DNA of 19,121 bases from Nitriliruptorales bacterium. Its GTDB lineage: Bacteria > Actinomycetota > Nitriliruptoria > Euzebyales > Egibacteraceae. Each line of letters opens with the position of its first letter. Position 1 is the first letter of the stretch. Below, in pieces: positions 1 to 6,829 of the stretch. The translations under genes were made by a program, and so were the position numbers. Location: NCBI GenBank assembly GCA_007126835.1, contig SLAO01000015.1:1-19121 (forward strand), in the 5' to 3' direction. Below the pieces are notes generated by a model. The model was not told the DNA's origin and made no database searches. It saw only the letters and a list, made by a program, of their open reading frames with translations.

Positions 1-621
1 AAGGAAGGTGTCGAGCACCTCCAACGCCTCGTCACGGCGTCCGAGATCGGACAGCACCTCGGCGAGAAGGGTGACGTCGTTCTCAGCCAGCGGGTGCTCG
101 TCGGCGACCCGACGCAGCAGCGGCACTGCCTCGTGGTACCGGTGACGTTCCAGAAGGCGCCGGGCCGTGTCACGCGCCAGCGTGAGGTACTCGTCCTCGA
201 GCTCCCGACGCCGCAGTGCGACCCATTCGCCCTCCACGCCCGAAAGCAGCGGTCCCCGATATCGGGCCAGCGCGGTCAGGCGGGCTTCCAGATCGCCGGT
301 CCGGGACGCGTCGCGCAGCTCTTCGATATCCAACCAGCGCCGCTCGGGGACCAGCGTGATCGCATCGGCGTCGCTGTGCAGAGGCAGCTCGGGCAGCGCT
401 CTGCGCAGCTGGAACAACCGCTGCGAGAGGTGACGCCGCGCGTCAGCCAGCGCCTCGTCGGGAAACTGCGCGGTTGCCAGGTCGTCTCGGAGGACGGGCC
501 CAGAGGTCAGCGCGAGCTGACCGAGGATCGCCTGGGTGCGGGCTGGCGGCTGGTGCAGCCGCCCTTCGGGTGTCCGGACCCGCGCCGGCCCGAGCAGGTG
601 GAGTTCGCAGGGTGCGCTCAC
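1..621 (-). CDS. SARP/BTAD-family transcriptional regulator (C-terminus beyond window)
   Basis: Seen: reading leftward from a GTG at 621 the frame stays open for 207 codons to the window edge. GGAGG lies 5 nt before the GTG and fixes the start. Residues 1-95 look like the OmpR-type winged helix of SARP proteins: an opening ELHLLGPARV strand, then a DDLATAQFPDE helix and a helix containing SQRLFQLRRALPEL. Residues from about 100 form helical, TPR-like BTAD repeats (LTALARYRGPLL, EEYLTLARDTARRLLERH-like, DLGRRDEALEVLDTF). Family knowledge: AfsR/DnrI/EmbR-type proteins bind direct repeats near promoters and activate transcription. Inference: a cytoplasmic activator. Whether it carries extra ATPase or TPR domains cannot be seen because the 3' end is missing. 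No target cluster is visible in the window. Confidence 0.82.
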   Translation of the reverse strand, partial: MSAPCELHLLGPARVRTPEGRLHQPPARTQAILGQLALTSGPVLRDDLATAQFPDEALADARRHLSQRLFQLRRALPELPLHSDADAITLVPERRWLDIEELRDASRTGDLEARLTALARYRGPLLSGVEGEWVALRRRELEDEYLTLARDTARRLLERHRYHEAVPLLRRVADEHPLAENDVTLLAEVLSDLGRRDEALEVLDTFL

Positions 622-646
622 AGGATCCTCCAAGGGGTTCCTGCGT

Positions 647-674
647 ACCGTAGCGGTCCACGTTGGACACACAA
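647..674 (-). promoter_or_regulatory. Candidate promoter of the SARP gene
   Basis: On the minus strand TTGTGT (674-669) and TACGGT (652-647) are separated by 16 nt, placing a start about 20 nt before the GTG. The spacer holds a perfect inverted repeat, GTCCA-CGT-TGGAC (656-668), a possible operator. A second palindrome, CCCCT-T-AGGGG, lies at 695-705. Judged by eye from consensus only. Confidence 0.4.
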
Positions 675-775
675 GTCCCTGACCTGCAGTTTGTCCCCTT
701 AGGGGTCATCGTTGCGAGGGCCTTGCGAACAGCGGGTGGTGTCATGCCTGCCACACCGCGCGGGGGAGCGGCCCG

Positions 776-804
776 CCCCGCGCTCCCCGGGGGAGAGCGC
801 GGGG
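776..804 (-). terminator. GC-rich hairpin after the hydrolase gene
   Basis: CCCCGCGCTC (776-785) and GAGCGCGGGG (795-804) form a perfect 10-bp stem with a 9-nt loop. It sits about 40 nt past the stop codon of the minus-strand hydrolase. There is no U-tract, which is common for candidate terminators in high-GC actinobacteria, so function is inferred from position and stem strength. Confidence 0.5.
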
Positions 805-844
805 CACGGCCGTCGCGGCTGCAAGGTCCGACCCAGCCGGGCGT

Positions 845-2398
845 TCAGGCCAGGCCGGGCTGCTGGAGCCCCTCGCGACCCTGGCGTCCCCGGTCGGAGA
901 CGGTCAGACGGACTGCGGCCCCATCGCCCAGGATCTCGCGAGCCGTCGACGGCAGCGACACCGACGCCACCCACGTGCCCTTGGCGGGATCTTCGTCCTC
1001 CAGCGACGGACCGCTCGGTTCGTAGTCGCGCAGCGACACGGACAACTGAGAACTCCACACCGCCCACGCGGCGAGGCGATCGTTGCTGGTGCCGACGTCA
1101 ACGACGAGCAGGTCCTCGAACTCGGCATTCGCCTCCAGGTGATCGCGGAAGTCGAACATCCCGCGACGCTCCCGCAGCGCGAGGACGCGCAGATGCAGCG
1201 AGTACCTCGCCGTGCGGCGCTCGTCCGGGCGTTCCCCGGCACTGGCGATGAGGAAGGTCGTGACCAGCGGGACCGGACGATCCGCGCCGGCACGTGGGCG
1301 CTCCAACGTGATCGGGCAGTAGTGGGCCGCCACCTGCTGGTGCATGAGGACAGGCAGGCCGCGGACCGCCAACTCGACCTCGGCCTGCCACACGAGGTCG
1401 TCGTCGGGGCTGCCCGGCAGGTCGAGTCCGATGAGGTCGGCTTCCACGGTGAGGTCCCCGAACAGGAAACGCCGTAGGTTCTGGTACCCCTCCTCGGAGT
1501 TGACGATCCCGTAGCGGCCGCTGTGACTGCGGTGGACGAACGCGAACTTCGCACCGGGCACGTAGGCGCGGTCGGTCTGGACCAGCCCGTCGCTCTTGGC
1601 GCCGACGGCTCTGGCCGACAGGCCCCGAGCGACGTCGTAGTCCTCCGGGTTCGTGCCGATGAGCGAGAAGATGCGATCTTTGGGGAAGGCGTCGTCGGGC
1701 ATGTCCTGGGGCCGGTACCCGCTCGGCGGAGGCCCTGGGGTCCCTGGCGTCAGGTACTCGCGCATCCGCTCGGGGCCGAAGATGTCCGCGCCGGCGATCC
1801 CGAACCGGTCCCTGATCCGCTCGATGAGGCCGAAGCCGACGTCGAAGGCGATGCCCCCGTGCGGAGTGGCGTAGGTGAACAGCCGGCCGACCATCTCGTC
1901 GGCGGGGCGGCTGTCGCCCTGCTCGGCTCGCTCGGGGATGACCTTCTGGAGCAGGCAGCGGCAGATCAACCCACCCATGGAGTGCGCCACGAGGTGCACC
2001 CGCTCGGCTGCGGTCTTGGACTGCAGCAGCGTGATCAGCGTGAAGAGGTCTTCGGCGGCTCGTTCGAGGCGGAAGGACTCGGGGTCGTCACCCCACGTCG
2101 AGGCGGACACGTCGTAGAACCGGTGGATCCACAGCGACCGCGCCGGGACGCTGGCGTCGTTCTGGGCCTCCAGCCAGGCGCGCTGGCCCCCGTGGACGAG
2201 AAGCTGGTAGTCGTGGTCGATCATGAGGCGCAGCAGGGGGCTTTCGAACTGGTGGAAGACGGGATCCCCGCGCCCGCCCACGCGAACGTGCGTTGAGCCC
2301 AGGTTGAAGCCGTAGAACGGGTCCTCGACCGCCTCGTCGATGCCCGCTGACCTGCCGGCGAACCCGCGGACGTAGACGATCGGCACGTCCTCGTTCAT
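845..2398 (-). CDS. Lipase-like alpha/beta hydrolase with extra C-terminal domain
   Basis: 517 residues from an ATG at 2398; AGGAG lies 6 nt upstream. Seen: an opening strand PIVYVRGFAG (about residues 6-15, oxyanion region), the nucleophile elbow VAHSMGG with Ser140, ATPHGG at 178-182, a likely acid in SDGLVQTD (Asp270) and a likely catalytic His in HRSHSG (His292). These fit the lipase/PGAP1-like branch of alpha/beta hydrolases, which cleave ester or amide bonds. No signal peptide or membrane segment is visible, so it is probably cytoplasmic. Residues from about 320 to 517 form an additional domain that I do not recognise, apparently rich in beta strands. The substrate is unknown. It is transcribed alone from a strong-looking promoter and is divergent from the Nudix gene. 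Confidence 0.85.
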   Translation of the reverse strand: MNEDVPIVYVRGFAGRSAGIDEAVEDPFYGFNLGSTHVRVGGRGDPVFHQFESPLLRLMIDHDYQLLVHGGQRAWLEAQNDASVPARSLWIHRFYDVSASTWGDDPESFRLERAAEDLFTLITLLQSKTAAERVHLVAHSMGGLICRCLLQKVIPERAEQGDSRPADEMVGRLFTYATPHGGIAFDVGFGLIERIRDRFGIAGADIFGPERMREYLTPGTPGPPPSGYRPQDMPDDAFPKDRIFSLIGTNPEDYDVARGLSARAVGAKSDGLVQTDRAYVPGAKFAFVHRSHSGRYGIVNSEEGYQNLRRFLFGDLTVEADLIGLDLPGSPDDDLVWQAEVELAVRGLPVLMHQQVAAHYCPITLERPRAGADRPVPLVTTFLIASAGERPDERRTARYSLHLRVLALRERRGMFDFRDHLEANAEFEDLLVVDVGTSNDRLAAWAVWSSQLSVSLRDYEPSGPSLEDEDPAKGTWVASVSLPSTAREILGDGAAVRLTVSDRGRQGREGLQQPGLA

Positions 2399-2450
2399 CC
2401 AGCGCTCCTACCCCCGCCCCCGGCCTTAACGGCAAACGTCGACCGGGCGC

Positions 2451-2479
2451 ACTACACCCCGCGGCCGCGCGCGTGTCAA
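2451..2479 (-). promoter_or_regulatory. Sigma70-type promoter of the hydrolase gene
   Basis: Minus strand: a perfect TTGACA (2479-2474), a 17-nt spacer, then TGTAGT (2456-2451). This predicts a start near 2444 and a leader of about 45 nt. It is the best consensus promoter in the window. Confidence 0.6.
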
Positions 2480-2480
2480 T

Positions 2481-2510
2481 GGCCGTACGGCCTGCGCATG
2501 CGTACAGGCC
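2481..2510. promoter_or_regulatory. Nested palindromes in the divergent gap (possible operator)
   Basis: GGCCGTACGGCC (2481-2492) is a perfect 12-bp palindrome. It overlaps a second inverted repeat, GGCCTG (2489-2494) with CAGGCC (2505-2510), which encloses the palindrome CGCATGCG (2495-2502). The block lies just upstream of the hydrolase -35 element and 55-85 bp before the Nudix start, so it could serve a regulator of either gene. Confidence 0.35.
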
Positions 2511-2564
2511 GCCGTCGTCGGCGATGATGGCTGCGGCCGTCGGGGCCGACCTAGGGGGCAACCA

Positions 2565-3026
2565 ATGCCACGCAGGAGCGCCGGGTTGCTGCTGTACCGC
2601 GTTACCGCGCAGGGGGTCGAGGTCCTGCTCGTGCATCCCGGCGGTCCGTACTGGGTCAACCGCGACGAGGGGGCGTGGTCGCTGCCGAAAGGGGAGTACG
2701 ACCCGGGCGAGGATCCCCTGGAGGTTGCGCGTCGGGAGTTCCGCGAGGAGCTCGGGGCAGAGCCGCCAGGAGGGCCGCCGACCTTCCTCGGGACGTGTCG
2801 CCAAGCCAGTGGCAAGCAGGTCCGCGCGTGGGCGCTGGAGGGGGACATGGACGTTTCGGCGATCCACAGCAACACGTTTGAGTTGGAGTGGCCGCCCAAG
2901 TCCGGCCGCTCGCACGAGTTCCCAGAGGTTGACCGCGCGGCCTGGTTCGATCCGCACACCGCGCGCCGGAAGATCAACCGGGCGCAGGCCGTGTTCGTGG
3001 ACGCCCTCACGGCGGTGCTGGGATAG
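2565..3026 (+). CDS. Nudix hydrolase (COG4119-like NTP pyrophosphohydrolase)
   Basis: 153 residues, ATG at 2565 preceded by a GGGGG-rich ribosome binding site. The Nudix box GX5EX7REUXEEXGU is perfect at residues 43-65: Gly43, Glu49, Arg57-Glu58, Glu61-Glu62, Gly64. The surrounding sequence (MPRRSAGLLLYR at the N-terminus, LLVHPGGPYW, WSLPKGEYDPGEDP, NTFELEWPPKSGR, FPEVDRAAWF) matches what I recall of the COG4119 group of predicted NTP pyrophosphohydrolases. Such enzymes hydrolyse a nucleoside diphosphate linked to another moiety, using metal held by the Nudix glutamates. The exact substrate is unknown. It is a single gene converging with the GNAT/acyl-CoA synthetase gene across a 29-bp gap. 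Confidence 0.93.
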   Translation: MPRRSAGLLLYRVTAQGVEVLLVHPGGPYWVNRDEGAWSLPKGEYDPGEDPLEVARREFREELGAEPPGGPPTFLGTCRQASGKQVRAWALEGDMDVSAIHSNTFELEWPPKSGRSHEFPEVDRAAWFDPHTARRKINRAQAVFVDALTAVLG

Positions 3027-3028
3027 CC

Positions 3029-3067
3029 ACCGGCGGCGAAACGCGACCGTGTCGCCTACCGGCGGCG
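3029..3067. terminator. Hairpin in the convergent gap (possible bidirectional terminator)
   Basis: GCGAC-CGT-GTCGC (3043-3055) is a perfect short hairpin filling the 29-bp gap between two converging stop codons; GGCGA (3035-3039) with TCGCC (3052-3056) is an alternative stem. A 10-bp direct repeat, ACCGGCGGCG, flanks it at 3029-3038 and 3058-3067. The stem is short and lacks a U-tract. Confidence 0.3.
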
Positions 3068-5746
3068 TCGACGATGATGGCGGGCCAGCTTGATGCGAGC
3101 GTCCACGACCGCGATGCCCTCGGTGCAGACGAACACCGGGTTGAGGTCGACCTCGTCGATCTCGGGGACCTCCTCGACGAGGGCGGACATCCGGAACAGC
3201 AACCCCTTGAAGGCGTCCACGTCCACCGGCGGTGAGCCCCGGTACCCCGTCAGCAGCGGGAAGCCCCGTAAGCTCGTCAGCATGTCGTCCACGTCGGTGT
3301 CGGTCAGCGGGTGGATCCGTACCGCGACGTCGCGCAGAAGCTCCACGAGCGTTCCTCCAAGCCCGGCCATCAGCAAGGGCCCGAAGTTGGCGTCGTGGGT
3401 GACACCGGCGACCGTCTCGACCCCACCGGAGACCATCTCCTGGAGCAGGTAGCCCTGCGCGGCGATGTGGGCTCGGTCGTCGCGCTCGAGGTCAGCGTGG
3501 AGCTCGGAGACCGTGCGCGCCACCTCATCGGGCCCCTCGAGGCCGAGTCGCACCCCACCGATGTCGGTCTTGTGCACCGGGGCGGCGATCTTCAAGGCGA
3601 AGGGGCCGTCCAGCTCCGTTGCGGCCGCTCGTGCCTCGTCGGTGGTGTGCACGACGCGAGCGGTGGCGGTGGTGATGCCGAAGGCATGCAGCAGCGTGTC
3701 AGCCTGCCTGGCGTCTAGCCACGCCTTCTGCTGGCCTTCGCTCAGGGCCTCGGCGACCACCGCGCGGGCGGTCGGGACGTCCGCGTCGGAGATCTCCACC
3801 ACGTGGCCCAGAGGCCGGCGGCGCCAGCGTCCGTAGCGGGCAACCCGCCCTAGCGCCGCGGCGGCGTCCTCGGGGAAGGTGAAGGAGGGGATGCGCGCCT
3901 CGTTCAGCTCGGCGGGCACCCCCTTCTCGGACATGAAGACGCTGACGATCGGTGTCGAGCCCTGCAGCTCCTCGGCGGCCTCTCCCATCGCCCGGGCGAC
4001 CTCTCCCGCCAGCGTGACCATGGGGGGAATGAAGATGACCAGGAGAGCATCGACATGCGGGTCGCCGGCCAGGATGCTCATCGCCTGGCGGTAATCGGCG
4101 GGGGAGGCCGACGCGATCATGTCCACGGGGTTGTGGGTCGCGGCCTCGGCAGGAAGCAGCTGCTGGAGCTGCGCGCGGGTCTCCTCGGCCAGCTCTGGCA
4201 CCTCGAGGCCGTTGGCCTCGCACGCGTCGGCGGCGAGGATGCCCGGGCCGCCCGCGTTGGTCAGGATCGCGACCCGGTTGCCGCTCGGGGCGGGCTGGTT
4301 GGCCAGGATGCTGGCCACCCCGAACAGGTCCTCCAGGGTGTCGACCCGGATGACCCCCGCCTGGCTGAACAGGGCCTCGACGGCCACGTCGCCGGCCGCC
4401 AGCGCGCCGGTGTGGCTCGAAGCGGCCCGTTCCCCGGCGCTGCTTCGTCCCGACTTGACCGCGGCGATGGGCTTGGAGCGACCGATGCGCCGCGCGATGC
4501 GGCCGAACTTCCGTGGGTTCCCGAACGACTCGAGGTACAGCAGGATGACGTCGGTGTCGTCGTCGGATTCCCAGTACTGCAGCAAGTCGTTGCCGGAGAT
4601 GTCGGCCTTGTTGCCGACGCTGGCAAAGGAGCTGATCCCCAGCCCGAGCCGTTCGGCGGCGGCGAGCACCGATAGGCCGAGCGCGCCGGATTGGCTGGAG
4701 AACGCCACGCGACCCGGGGCGGGGAACACCTGGGAGAAGGTGCCGTTCATCCGCAGGTCGGACGAACCGTTTAAAACGCCCATGCAGTTGGGTCCCACCA
4801 CCCGCATGCCGAACCGGCGAGCGATCTCCATGAGCTCGGCTTCGGCTGCTCGTCCAGCATCCCCCGTCTCGGCGAAGCCCGCCGAGACGATGACCAGTGC
4901 CTTCGAGCCGAGCTGTCCTGCCTCCTCGCACACCGGCGCGACATCGGCGGCCGGCACGCACACGATCACCAGCTCCGGGATCTGCGGGCACCGCGACAGC
5001 GACGGGTAGGCGGCCACGGATTGGACGTGGGTGGTCGACGGGTTGACGGGATAGACCGGACCGTCGAAGCGTCCGTCAAGAAGGTTGCGGAATACCAGCC
5101 CGCCGATCGACATCGGCGAGCGCCCGGCCCCCACCACCGCGATCGACCGCGGCCGGAACACCGACGTCAGCGACGCGACCGCGGCTTGGCGGTCCTGCTC
5201 GTCGGCGGAGGCGAGGAAGTCCTCGGTGGGTGTGGAGCGGAAGGTGGTCTTGACGACGCTGCCGTCGCTGGTGAACTTCGGGTTCAGGCCGGCGTCGCGT
5301 AGGAGTCGCAGCATCGGCTCGTTCTCGCGCATGACGTCGCCGACGAAGCCAGTGACGCCGAGCTCATCGGCTGGCTCGACCACGGCGCGCAGCAGCGCTG
5401 TGCCGATCCCGCGGCCCTGCTCTGCGTCCTCGACCATCACCGCGAACTCTGCGGTGGACGGATCCTCCTCGAGCCGATCGAAGCGCGACACGCCGAGGAT
5501 GCGATCGCCGGACTCGGCGACGAATCCGACGCGCATGTCGTTGTCCACCTCGGTGAAGTAGCGCATCTGCTCGCGGCTCATCGTCCGGGGCGCGAAGAAC
5601 CGCAGACGGATGGTCTCGGGGGACAGTCGCTGCCACATGGCCATCATCGCGTCGAGGTCGTCGGGGCGGATCGGTCGGATCCGCACCGTTCGCCCGTCGC
5701 GCAAGACGACGTCCTCGACGTAGGCCTGGGGGTCTTCGAGTGGCAT
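3056..5746 (-). CDS. GNAT acetyltransferase fused to ADP-forming acyl-CoA synthetase (Pat-type)
   Basis: 896 residues; ATG at 5746 with a full AGGAGG 4 nt upstream. Residues 20-170 are a GNAT domain with the acetyl-CoA loop EQGRGIGTALL (109-119). Residues 190-320 are a CoA-binding Rossmann domain (SIAVVGAGRS at 201-210, VYPVNP at 231-236). Residues 340-640 are succinyl-CoA-ligase-like, with the phospho-His motif SSHTGALA (His445). Residues 675-885 are an ATP-grasp domain (LHAFGI, FALKIAAPVHKTDIGG, VDLNPVFV). Family knowledge: such fusions act as protein lysine acetyltransferases (Pat/Pka), silencing enzymes such as acetyl-CoA synthetase. In E. coli PatZ the GNAT domain is C-terminal; here it is N-terminal, as in actinobacterial forms. 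The phospho-His is intact, so genuine acyl-CoA synthetase activity is possible. No cyclic-nucleotide-binding domain is present. The protein ends in an Arg/His tail. Confidence 0.92.
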   Translation of the reverse strand: MPLEDPQAYVEDVVLRDGRTVRIRPIRPDDLDAMMAMWQRLSPETIRLRFFAPRTMSREQMRYFTEVDNDMRVGFVAESGDRILGVSRFDRLEEDPSTAEFAVMVEDAEQGRGIGTALLRAVVEPADELGVTGFVGDVMRENEPMLRLLRDAGLNPKFTSDGSVVKTTFRSTPTEDFLASADEQDRQAAVASLTSVFRPRSIAVVGAGRSPMSIGGLVFRNLLDGRFDGPVYPVNPSTTHVQSVAAYPSLSRCPQIPELVIVCVPAADVAPVCEEAGQLGSKALVIVSAGFAETGDAGRAAEAELMEIARRFGMRVVGPNCMGVLNGSSDLRMNGTFSQVFPAPGRVAFSSQSGALGLSVLAAAERLGLGISSFASVGNKADISGNDLLQYWESDDDTDVILLYLESFGNPRKFGRIARRIGRSKPIAAVKSGRSSAGERAASSHTGALAAGDVAVEALFSQAGVIRVDTLEDLFGVASILANQPAPSGNRVAILTNAGGPGILAADACEANGLEVPELAEETRAQLQQLLPAEAATHNPVDMIASASPADYRQAMSILAGDPHVDALLVIFIPPMVTLAGEVARAMGEAAEELQGSTPIVSVFMSEKGVPAELNEARIPSFTFPEDAAAALGRVARYGRWRRRPLGHVVEISDADVPTARAVVAEALSEGQQKAWLDARQADTLLHAFGITTATARVVHTTDEARAAATELDGPFALKIAAPVHKTDIGGVRLGLEGPDEVARTVSELHADLERDDRAHIAAQGYLLQEMVSGGVETVAGVTHDANFGPLLMAGLGGTLVELLRDVAVRIHPLTDTDVDDMLTSLRGFPLLTGYRGSPPVDVDAFKGLLFRMSALVEEVPEIDEVDLNPVFVCTEGIAVVDARIKLARHHRRRRR

Positions 5747-5750
5747 GGTC

Positions 5751-5787
5751 CCTCCTGGGAGGCTGAGGCGATCGGGTTACGCCTCAG
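5751..5787 (-). promoter_or_regulatory. Hairpin adjoining the ribosome binding site of the GNAT fusion gene
   Basis: CTGAGGCG (5763-5770) and CGCCTCAG (5780-5787) form a perfect 8-bp inverted repeat with a 9-nt loop. On the minus-strand message it is followed immediately by CCTCCC and then AGGAGG, the ribosome binding site. CCTCC (complementary to the SD) abuts the SD, so alternative pairings could mask or expose it. It could equally be a DNA operator. Confidence 0.4.
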
Positions 5788-5856
5788 TCGCACGGGTCGG
5801 ACGCATCATCGCGCACCGGGCGTCGCCAGGTCAGGTCAGAAGTCCTGCCCGGGCGC

Positions 5857-5862
5857 TACCCT
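5857..5862 (+). promoter_or_regulatory. -10 element of a probably leaderless message
   Basis: TACCCT ends 9 nt before the ATG at 5872 and no Shine-Dalgarno sequence intervenes. Transcription from it would begin at or just before the start codon. Confidence 0.4.
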
Positions 5863-5871
5863 GCCACGGCG

Positions 5872-6282
5872 ATGCTGCGTCGAAAGGTCCTGCCCGCCGA
5901 GATCCGTCCCGCCTGGGAGGCCTTCGCAACGCAGGCGCACCGCGTGCAGCAGGCCCGCGAAGCGCTGCTGTCGTGCTTGCCCGTGGGTCGGGGGTCCCAG
6001 CGCGCACCGGTGCAGGTCGGCATCGAGTTGATGCGCGACGAACTCGACGCGGTACGCCCGGAGATGGTCGCGTGGCGGGTGGAGGCCGTCGAGGAGGCGT
6101 GGCAGGACTGCGTCGGCGCGACCGACCGGGCCCGCGCACGCGTCGACCGGGCTCTCGCGGTTGCCGACGCCACCGATGAGGTGCACGACCTGTACCACGA
6201 GGTGGCGGCGATCGTGCAGCCCCTGGAGGCCTGGGCCGACGCCGAGGAGCGCTGGCATCAGCTTCGGCAGCGTCGCCGGTGA
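5872..6282 (+). CDS. Conserved-looking helical protein of unknown function
   Basis: 136 residues from ATG 5872. I do not recognise the family. The protein appears almost entirely alpha-helical and charged, rich in Ala, Glu and Arg, with heptad-like stretches (RPAWEAFATQAHRVQQAREA, ATDRARARVDRALAVADATD, VHDLYHEVAAIVQPLEAW), suggesting a coiled coil or helical bundle. There is no signal peptide and no membrane segment. Its start is supported by the TACCCT element rather than by a ribosome binding site. It is divergent from the Pat-type gene, and its stop codon abuts that of arfB with no gap. Third-position GC is typical of neighbours, so it is probably a real gene. Confidence 0.65.
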   Translation: MLRRKVLPAEIRPAWEAFATQAHRVQQAREALLSCLPVGRGSQRAPVQVGIELMRDELDAVRPEMVAWRVEAVEEAWQDCVGATDRARARVDRALAVADATDEVHDLYHEVAAIVQPLEAWADAEERWHQLRQRRR

Positions 6283-6720
6283 TCAGCCCTCCCGCGGGGG
6301 GCGACGCAGGCGCTTGCGCTCGCCTCGCCGACGCTTGGAGTCCAGGCGACGTTGCTTGGCCGCGCGGGACGGTCGGGTGGGTCGGCGGGGGGCCGGTGGA
6401 GGTGCCAGCGCCTCGGCGAGGAGACTGGCGAACCGGGCCAGCACCGCTTCGCGATTGCGTGCCTGGGAGCGGTGCTCGCTGGCTTCGAGCAGCAGCTCCC
6501 CGCCTACGGTGATCCGCCGTCTCAGGTGCTGCCGCACGGCGGCCTTCTGCGCATCGGTCAGCGAGCGGCTGGCGTCGACGTCGAACCGCAGCTCGACCTT
6601 GGTCGCGGCGGTGTTCACGTGCTGTCCGCCGGGTCCGCCGCTGCGGGAAAAGCTCAGGGTGACCTCTTCGCCCGGGATCGTCAGGCCGGGACGCACGTGG
6701 ATGTCCTCCATCCCCTTCAT
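6283..6720 (-). CDS. arfB: Alternative ribosome-rescue factor ArfB (YaeJ family)
   Basis: 145 residues from ATG 6720 (ATG 6711 is a second option; the frame continues upstream to 6852, but that would overlap the ABC gene). Seen: the class I release-factor motif SGGPGGQHVN with Gly31-Gly32-Gln33, preceded by HVRPGLTIPGEEVTLSFSR, and a very basic C-terminal tail (KQRRLDSKRRRGERKRLRR). Family knowledge: ArfB enters the empty mRNA channel of stalled ribosomes with its basic tail and hydrolyses the peptidyl-tRNA with the GGQ loop. Its length fits ArfB (about 140) and not full release factors, which carry codon-recognition domains. It is divergent from the ABC exporter genes and convergent, end to end, with the unknown gene on its left. 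Confidence 0.93.
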   Translation of the reverse strand: MKGMEDIHVRPGLTIPGEEVTLSFSRSGGPGGQHVNTAATKVELRFDVDASRSLTDAQKAAVRQHLRRRITVGGELLLEASEHRSQARNREAVLARFASLLAEALAPPPAPRRPTRPSRAAKQRRLDSKRRRGERKRLRRPPREG

Positions 6721-6776
6721 CCTGCCCCGCGTGGCTTGGTGCGCAGCATGGTGAGCTGCGCCAGCGTCGTGGCGGG

Positions 6777-6782
6777 TAGCCT
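6777..6782 (+). promoter_or_regulatory. Candidate -10 element for the ABC exporter operon
   Basis: TAGCCT lies 47 nt before the ATG at 6830 and matches the TAnnnT pattern seen elsewhere in the window. No good -35 is visible. Confidence 0.25.
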
Positions 6783-6829
6783 TCGACCGGTCCACGCACG
6801 CCGCGATCGGCCTCGCAGACAGGAAGCCC

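Noticed and set aside
3699..4991. A 430-codon minus-strand frame within the GNAT/acyl-CoA synthetase gene
   Set aside because: It is a second reading frame of the same strand, very Arg/Gly-rich, without motifs; the main frame is complete over 896 residues.
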